A stretch of DNA of 9,920 nt, taken from positions 1-9,920 of the forward strand of contig CANQZH010000024.1 in the NCBI GenBank assembly GCA_947628245.1, in the 5' to 3' direction. The number at the start of each line of letters is the position of its first letter. Position 1 is the stretch's first letter. The notes under the pieces are model-generated. The model saw only the letters and a list, made by a program, of their open reading frames with translations. It did not search any database and was not told the origin of the DNA. Source of the DNA: an uncultured Bacilli bacterium (GTDB taxonomy: Bacteria > Bacillota_I > Bacilli_A > RF39 > UBA660). Shown piece by piece: positions 5,683 through 9,920 of this stretch. A program made the translations under genes and the position numbers.

Positions 5683-6804
5683 CTAGAAAATAAAAATATT
5701 TTGATTATTAAAATTCCATTCAAACTTATTTAACAACTTAACTTGCCCAATATCAAAATTATATTCATATAAATTATCTTTAATTAAATAAAATACTTTA
5801 TTATTTTGAGTAGCAACTATTTTTACATCTTCATTAACTAACGTAATTTCTTGATCTAAAATTAATGCTTTTAATTTTTGATCACTTACATAATCAATAG
5901 TATTTACACCTTTAAATTCATTGTTTTCTAAAATTTTATTAAGACTCATTCTTACCCAACCATTATCATAAAATAACCCTTGTTTATTTTGGGTACCAAT
6001 TTTTTCTATTTTCCTTTTTTCTAAATTAATTTTCCATTCAATCTTTTCTTTATTATCTAACAAATAAATCACATTATCAAAAACTCCTAATAGCTTACTA
6101 TCAAAATAAATTTGTTTCTTAAAATCCCAATTTATCACTTTACCATTCCTAGAATTAATAAGATAAACTTTACTAAAATAATAATTTGCCTCATAATTAG
6201 GAACCAAAAGATAATCTTTAGTTTGAATAATTAATTTAGGATCATAAACATCTTCATTAAATAAATTAATTTTTTCATTTTTTTCCAAACTTAAATGATC
6301 AAAACCTCGATAATTCCAAATATAAAAATCGTGATAATAATAATCATATATAGTAATATCATTATATTTTATTGGTTCCATCTCTTCCCTATTACCAATC
6401 TTAGAAAAATTAGCTTTCATTTCATCACTAGCTAATAAATAAGAAAATTGACCTTCATCATCATAACATAATGGATAAAAACTAAGATTATCACTATCAA
6501 TTATTAAACAAGTTTCCTTATCCGTTTTAAAAACATCAATCTTTTTAATTAACTTCTTCTTCCAACTGTAATTTTTAACAATTGCCCATCCTAAAGATTT
6601 ATCTTCATAATTAAATTTAAAAAAATAACTTTTCTTTAATTTATCATAAGACTCCTCTACCCCAACATCATTAATATTATAATTCTTAGTATAACTTTTA
6701 GTCTTAAACAAATTAAAAGCCCCAATAAAAAGAAGAATTAAAACAAAACATAGCAAATAAAATCTTCTCTTTTGCTTAATTATTTTCAACTCTTTGGTAT
6801 CCAT
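5683..6804 (-). CDS. Single-pass membrane protein of unknown function, beta-rich outer domain
   Basis: A 373-aa protein not assigned to a known family. A basic start (KQKRR) precedes one hydrophobic helix at about residues 14-32 (FYLLCFVLILLFIGAFNLF), so the rest should lie outside the cell. The outer part is rich in Tyr, Asn, Lys and short beta-strand patterns such as 'KVYLINSRNGKVINWDF', 'NVIYLLDNKEKIEWKI' and 'NKVFYLIKDNLYEYNF', which recall blades of a beta-propeller. This is a visual impression, not a family match. The start codon lies 29 bases inside the end of the upstream PH-domain gene, a tight overlap implying translational coupling and a shared function. The nearest purine-rich ribosome site (GGAAGAAAAG) is imperfect, which also fits coupling. 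Confidence 0.75.
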   Translation of the reverse strand: MDTKELKIIKQKRRFYLLCFVLILLFIGAFNLFKTKSYTKNYNINDVGVEESYDKLKKSYFFKFNYEDKSLGWAIVKNYSWKKKLIKKIDVFKTDKETCLIIDSDNLSFYPLCYDDEGQFSYLLASDEMKANFSKIGNREEMEPIKYNDITIYDYYYHDFYIWNYRGFDHLSLEKNEKINLFNEDVYDPKLIIQTKDYLLVPNYEANYYFSKVYLINSRNGKVINWDFKKQIYFDSKLLGVFDNVIYLLDNKEKIEWKINLEKRKIEKIGTQNKQGLFYDNGWVRMSLNKILENNEFKGVNTIDYVSDQKLKALILDQEITLVNEDVKIVATQNNKVFYLIKDNLYEYNFDIGQVKLLNKFEWNFNNQNIFIF

Positions 6805-7219
6805 ATTTTTTCTTTTCTTCCATCATAAATTCCGTTATAACCGTTTCAATATCTATTAAAGATTTTTTATCTAAATTAGTTAAAATAACCGTTTCCTTAA
6901 CTGTATCAATCGTAACCTTTCCCCATAAAAGTCCCCTAAAAATTTGCATATCATTAAATAAATCAGGAGTAATAGAATTTAAACTATAACCAAACAATAC
7001 CCTCTTTTGTCCAATTAAAATTCTTTTATTAGTTAAAACCACAACAGCTGTCGTAAAAAAATCTAAAAAACTATCATTTTTTTGTCCAGCAAAAGCATAT
7101 ATAACTTCTTCATCAGGATTTAAATGTTCTTCCACAACTGAAGCATTTTGATATAATCGCCAAGCAACCGTTCCTGGATATTTTTTCTTAAATTCCTTAA
7201 CTTTCTCAAAACAAGACAT
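6776..7219 (-). CDS. Bacterial PH-domain protein (bPH type)
   Basis: A 147-aa protein. After an N-terminal helical part (about residues 1-35), residues about 38-130 show the bacterial pleckstrin-homology pattern: a strand ending in VIYAFAGQK, the hallmark VVVLTNKRILIGQK (about 59-72), then FGYSLNSI and the short strands GKVTIDT and ETVILTN, closed by a helix (IDIETVITEFMMEE). Such domains in Bacillota usually sit on the cytoplasmic side and serve in stress or envelope-linked complexes, but their ligands are mostly unknown. ATG at 7219 is preceded by TAGGAG with 8 bases of spacing. There is no signal peptide. The next gene overlaps its 3' end. Confidence 0.75.
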   Translation of the reverse strand: MSCFEKVKEFKKKYPGTVAWRLYQNASVVEEHLNPDEEVIYAFAGQKNDSFLDFFTTAVVVLTNKRILIGQKRVLFGYSLNSITPDLFNDMQIFRGLLWGKVTIDTVKETVILTNLDKKSLIDIETVITEFMMEEKKKYGYQRVENN

Positions 7220-7245
7220 ACAATCAACTCCTAAATTAATTATAA

Positions 7246-7276
7246 AACAAAAAAGAAGAAAAATCTTCTCTTTTTA
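7246..7276 (-). terminator. Intrinsic terminator after the 626-aa Cys-repeat gene
   Basis: A perfect 6-bp stem, AGAAGA (7254-7259) with TCTTCT (7264-7269), has a 4-base loop and, on the minus strand, is followed by a T-run. It starts right after the TAA stop (7274-7276). It would separate the Cys-repeat gene from the PH-domain gene downstream. No good separate promoter for the latter is seen, so read-through is likely. Confidence 0.7.
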
Positions 7277-9154
7277 AACTTTTTTCGTATTTCCGGTAAA
7301 AGTCCAACCATCTAATCTTTTAGAAGCACTCCAAATAACTTCTTCATTAACAACTTCCCCAGCAATTTTAGTAGCTCTTATAGACTCATTATCCGTATAT
7401 TTATAACAATAATTACTTGCTAATTCATAACCACTTGGACATTTATATCCCTTAAATGATGAAACAGCTGCTGTTACACAACGGTCATTATCTAAAACGG
7501 CATCATCATCTTTACAATAATAATATCCCGGGGTAACATTCTTTTTACGACATTTAGTATAAGAACCACTACCAATTTGTTCATATCCATTTGGACAAGA
7601 ATATCCATCTTTACCCTTTTTAACTGTTGGTGATGTTGTAGTCATACATTTTTTATCAGAAGTTACTGTTGAACCAGCTTTACAATAATAAGCTTTAGTA
7701 GTATTTCTAGTTGCATTAATGGTTTTTACACAACTATTATTAACTTTGCTGTAGCCACTTGGACAACTACTACTAGCACTTTTAACAACAATAGCATTAG
7801 TATAACTAACACACTTTTTACCACTTAATGTACCAGATTTACAAGTATATTTAAAATAATTTTCGCTATAGAAACGACACTTTCCATTACCAGCATAAAC
7901 ACCAGCTACACAAGAATAATTTTTAACTGTTCTTGTAGCCTTACGATATTGATAATAACCACTAGAAGTTTTTCCTAAATAAGTATATAATGATTTATCA
8001 CTATTTGTTTTAAGAACTTTAGTTTTAACTACTCCAACATCTTTCCAATCACTATAATTAGGTGTAGCATTAATTACAATATAGCACATTTTTTTGCTAC
8101 TATCATAAGTCCCAGCCTTACAAGAGACTACAGCATTAGTCGTAACCTTACAACGATTATCACTAGTCAAAGTACCTTTACTACATCTATAAGTTGCAGC
8201 CTTATTTACTACAGCCGTTGTAGTAGTACATTTTGTACCATTTAAAGTATACCCTTGTGGACAAGAATAAGTTGTTTTATTTTTAGGATAAGGATCTTCA
8301 ATTTTTTGACAAACATTATTAATCAAATTATATCCAGTTGGACAACTTAAAATATCTTTACCAGTAGTTACAATTGGATCAGCATATTCATATTCTACTT
8401 CTTCCGAATGATAACTGGCTTTAATATTCTTAGCCGGTTTAACATCATAAATTGGAACAGCACTAGCCTTTAAAACAGCCACATTACTATAACATTTTGT
8501 TCCAACTAAAGTAAAACCATCAGGACATTGATAACTAGCTTCAGCTTGAATCGTTCTTCTTAATTCATACATAGTTGTTAAATTTTCTTCTTCCGTATCT
8601 TTATTATTATTAGTAGTAGTTGTAGCTTTGTTAGAATCATTATTAGAAGTAGATTCTTTAACATTAGAACTAGACCCTTTTTTAAGAGAATTATAATTTA
8701 AAGTGTAATTTTCAGTCTTACTTTTTTCACCACAAGTCAAATTAACATCTAAATTATACTTAGTATCATTAATTTTCGTAACCGCAATGCCACTTATATT
8801 TTTATCACATATTACCTTATTTGAAAGCTTTAATTCATCAATCATATCAGCGTCAATCATATCCCCTAAAGAAATATCTATCTCTTCTTGTTCTTCAACA
8901 GGACGATTAACTTCATCTTTAAAATAAGTATATGCACTAGCTCGCATTGTTTCAACATTTTTATTAAATTTTGTATTTTCATTATGTTTTTTAATATTAG
9001 TAACAACAAAAATAATTAAAAAGATAAACCCTAATAAGATAATTAGTTTAACAGCTAAAGATGCTAAATCAGGATGAAAACTTATCTTGCTTTCCTCAGT
9101 TTCCTTTTCTTCAACTATCGTTTCTTCATTTTCTTTAATTTTGCTTTTACTCAT
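7274..9154 (-). CDS. Membrane-anchored secreted protein: pilin-like domain plus twelve two-Cys repeats
   Basis: A 626-aa protein. The acidic cytoplasmic tail (1-28) is followed by one membrane helix (about 33-52). Residues about 66-155 resemble a small pilin-like domain of Bacillota surface proteins: a helix with MRASAYTYFKDE, GDMIDADMIDELKL, and a Cys pair, C116 and C141. A Ser/Thr/Asn linker (156-190) leads to twelve units of about 20-40 residues between 207 and 585. Each has two cysteines in the pattern Y-x-C-P-x-G-Y-x-L-x-G-x-x-C, best seen at 208-221, 297-309, 464-475 and 572-583; others are degenerate (for example 324-335, 438-448). The tail ends IWSASKRLDGWTFTGNTKKV. It is likely an extracellular, disulfide-rich adhesin or binding protein. 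ATG at 9154 has GGGGGA about 5 bases upstream. The role is unknown beyond surface location. Confidence 0.8.
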   Translation of the reverse strand: MSKSKIKENEETIVEEKETEESKISFHPDLASLAVKLIILLGFIFLIIFVVTNIKKHNENTKFNKNVETMRASAYTYFKDEVNRPVEEQEEIDISLGDMIDADMIDELKLSNKVICDKNISGIAVTKINDTKYNLDVNLTCGEKSKTENYTLNYNSLKKGSSSNVKESTSNNDSNKATTTTNNNKDTEEENLTTMYELRRTIQAEASYQCPDGFTLVGTKCYSNVAVLKASAVPIYDVKPAKNIKASYHSEEVEYEYADPIVTTGKDILSCPTGYNLINNVCQKIEDPYPKNKTTYSCPQGYTLNGTKCTTTTAVVNKAATYRCSKGTLTSDNRCKVTTNAVVSCKAGTYDSSKKMCYIVINATPNYSDWKDVGVVKTKVLKTNSDKSLYTYLGKTSSGYYQYRKATRTVKNYSCVAGVYAGNGKCRFYSENYFKYTCKSGTLSGKKCVSYTNAIVVKSASSSCPSGYSKVNNSCVKTINATRNTTKAYYCKAGSTVTSDKKCMTTTSPTVKKGKDGYSCPNGYEQIGSGSYTKCRKKNVTPGYYYCKDDDAVLDNDRCVTAAVSSFKGYKCPSGYELASNYCYKYTDNESIRATKIAGEVVNEEVIWSASKRLDGWTFTGNTKKV

Positions 9155-9180
9155 AACTATCCCCCATTTAATTAAAAAAT

Positions 9181-9209
9181 ATAATACACTAAAATGAGTA
9201 AAAAGTCAA
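9181..9209 (-). promoter_or_regulatory. Sigma-A-type promoter for the minus-strand envelope genes
   Basis: Read on the minus strand, TTGACT (9204-9209) and TATTAT (9181-9186) are separated by exactly 17 bases. Transcription would begin near 9174, giving a leader of about 20 bases with the GGGGGA site for the 626-aa gene. It is divergent from the tmRNA promoter, about 25 bases away. Confidence 0.75.
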
Positions 9210-9234
9210 TGGGACCTCTTAAGTGCTTAAAATG

Positions 9235-9263
9235 TTGCATATTATCATATTATATGATAGAAT
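9235..9263 (+). promoter_or_regulatory. Promoter of the tmRNA gene
   Basis: TTGCAT (9235-9240) and TAGAAT (9258-9263) are separated by 17 bases. Transcription starting near 9270 would leave a few bases to be trimmed by RNase P ahead of the mature 5' end at 9276. Confidence 0.75.
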
Positions 9264-9275
9264 AATTAATACCTT

Positions 9276-9637
9276 GGGGTAGTAAAGGTTTCGACAGCAA
9301 TAACTAGATAAGACTGCAAGTAGTAGGCATACTTAAAATGCACCAAAAAAATAAACGGAGAGAATAACTTTTCCGCTTCTTTTGCTCCTGTAGCAGCCTA
9401 GTTATATAGGTATAGAAGGCTCTTGTTAACTTTTTCTTATGGAGTTAATAAAGGGTTCATAAACATAAGATATATAATATTTTTTTCTTAGGAAATATTA
9501 TGAATTTATACTAAGAATCGTATTAGTCTTTGGTGGGTTAGATCCATAGCTAATATTAAATTTAATTCTAACTAAACTTGTAGATGTTTTATCATAGAAT
9601 TGTTTGGACAGGGGTTCAATTCCCCTCTACTCCACCA
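9276..9637 (+). ncRNA. ssrA: tmRNA (transfer-messenger RNA), one-piece
   Basis: tmRNA rescues ribosomes stalled on broken mRNAs and adds a degradation tag. The 5' end GGGGTAGTAAAGGTTTCGACAGC carries the conserved GGUUUCGACA signature. A 7-bp acceptor stem pairs GGGGTAG (9276-9282) with CTACTCC (9627-9633), with one G-U pair, followed by encoded ACCA. The T-arm is AGGGG-TTCAATT-CCCCT (9610-9626). Helix 2 pairs CTAGATAAGAC (9304-9314) with GTTTTATCATAG (9586-9597). The region after the tag shows pseudoknot stems such as TCTTATG with CATAAGA. About 362 bases is a normal length. Because 3' ends of ssrA are frequent integration sites for islands it was checked for a second copy of the 3' end; none is in this window. 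Confidence 0.97.
9357..9401 (+). other. tmRNA tag reading frame GENNFSASFAPVAA
   Basis: Reading from GGA at 9357 to TAG at 9399-9401 gives a 14-residue tag, GENNFSASFAPVAA. The resume codon is placed by comparison with Bacillus subtilis, where an A-rich stretch precedes a Gly codon and the tag is also 14 residues. The tag ends VAA where the common ending is LAA; both suit ClpXP-type proteases. The resume codon could be one or more codons earlier, as the frame stays open upstream. Confidence 0.75.
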
Positions 9638-9641
9638 ATGT

Positions 9642-9720
9642 GTATTAAACAAACTTTCTGTTTGTTCGTTGATATTTTGTAAGAAATTAATACTCTTACT
9701 TTTTGATACATTTTTATTTA
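9642..9720 (+). terminator. Probable 3' processing/terminator structure after tmRNA
   Basis: An outer stem GTATTAA (9642-9648) with TTAATAC (9687-9693) can enclose the hairpin AACAAAC-TTTCT-GTTTGTT (9648-9666). It is followed by T-rich sequence (9698-9720), but not by a continuous U-tract. The two stems share one base, so they may be used in turn. Termination is inferred from position. Confidence 0.45.
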
Positions 9721-9744
9721 ATTATTGCATATAATATTATAACA

Positions 9745-9855
9745 AACTACCATAAGAGATGGTTTATATTGTCATATAAGAACTCTGCTCAATCCGAAGC
9801 TTCACGTTTAATACGTGAAAGGTTTATTTAGGAAGAATGGAGTTTTTATTTTTTT
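9745..9855 (+). ncRNA. Possible structured RNA with terminator (unassigned)
   Basis: No gene is found between the tmRNA and the window end. This part can fold: ACCAT-AAGAG-ATGGT (about 9749-9763); a long-range stem AAGAACTC (9778-9785) with GAGTTTTT (9840-9847), including one G-U pair; and inside it the perfect hairpin TTCACGT-TTAAT-ACGTGAA (9801-9819). A T-rich run (9843-9855) follows, so the outer stem could end transcription. TATAAT and TATTAT boxes lie at 9730-9740, without a convincing -35. It could be a small RNA, or a leader for a gene beyond the window. No known riboswitch signature was recognised. Confidence 0.35.
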
Positions 9856-9920
9856 TAGTAAAAAAGAATATTTTTGAAAAGAATAATTTACTTAAAAATT
9901 TTTATATATAGCGATATAAT

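Noticed and set aside
7239..7244. TATAAT on the minus strand as promoter of the PH-domain gene
   Set aside because: No -35 match at suitable spacing, and the implied transcript start would fall inside the ribosome site.
9615..9637. tmRNA 3' end as an attachment site for an integrated island covering the radical SAM operon
   Set aside because: No second copy of the ssrA 3' end and no integrase gene is present in the window, and the operon is separated from it by about 6 kb of minus-strand genes.

Overview
The window is very AT-rich and looks like a chromosomal segment of a low-GC Bacillota, probably an uncultured gut-type member of the Bacilli. UGA is used as a normal stop (genes ending at 410, 1784 and 3404) and tryptophan is encoded by TGG, so this is the standard bacterial code and not the Mycoplasma code. 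Shine-Dalgarno sites are strong, sigma-A-type promoters are easy to find, and the tmRNA at the right end is a one-piece bacterial type. The exact lineage cannot be fixed from sequence alone.

Left part (about 80-3455, plus strand): a compact four-gene operon with its own promoter (84-112) and a strong terminator (3419-3453). In order it encodes a small PqqD/RRE-like protein (89 aa), a radical SAM/SPASM enzyme (454 aa), a second shorter radical SAM enzyme (316 aa), and a 215-aa substrate-like protein. The last has a leader-like N-terminus, five tandem 12-residue repeats rich in Trp/Tyr/Asn/Asp, and a C-terminal CFI-box-type domain. Every aromatic residue in the repeats (10 Trp, 3 Tyr) is followed two residues later by Asp or Asn. 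That is the aromatic-X-X geometry used by radical SAM enzymes that make three-residue cyclophanes. The operon is therefore a good candidate for an undescribed radical-SAM RiPP system, organised like the two-enzyme His-Xaa-Ser (Hxs) systems but with a different core repeat.

Middle and right part (3490-9154, minus strand): envelope-type genes of unknown detailed role. Starting from the promoter at 9181-9209 these are a membrane-anchored secreted protein with a pilin-like domain and twelve two-cysteine repeats (626 aa), a bacterial PH-domain protein (147 aa), a single-pass membrane protein overlapping it (373 aa), a three-LysM protein without signal peptide (150 aa), and a five-TM protein with a large outer domain resembling DUF4352 (534 aa, TTG start). 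Terminators follow the 626-aa and LysM genes. This block converges on the radical SAM operon and shares its bidirectional terminator.

Right end (9235-9920, plus strand): a well-formed promoter and the complete ssrA tmRNA (9276-9637), with predicted tag GENNFSASFAPVAA. Beyond it lies an AT-rich non-coding stretch with a terminator-like structure and a second folded element ending in a long U-tract (9745-9855), which may be a small RNA or leader.
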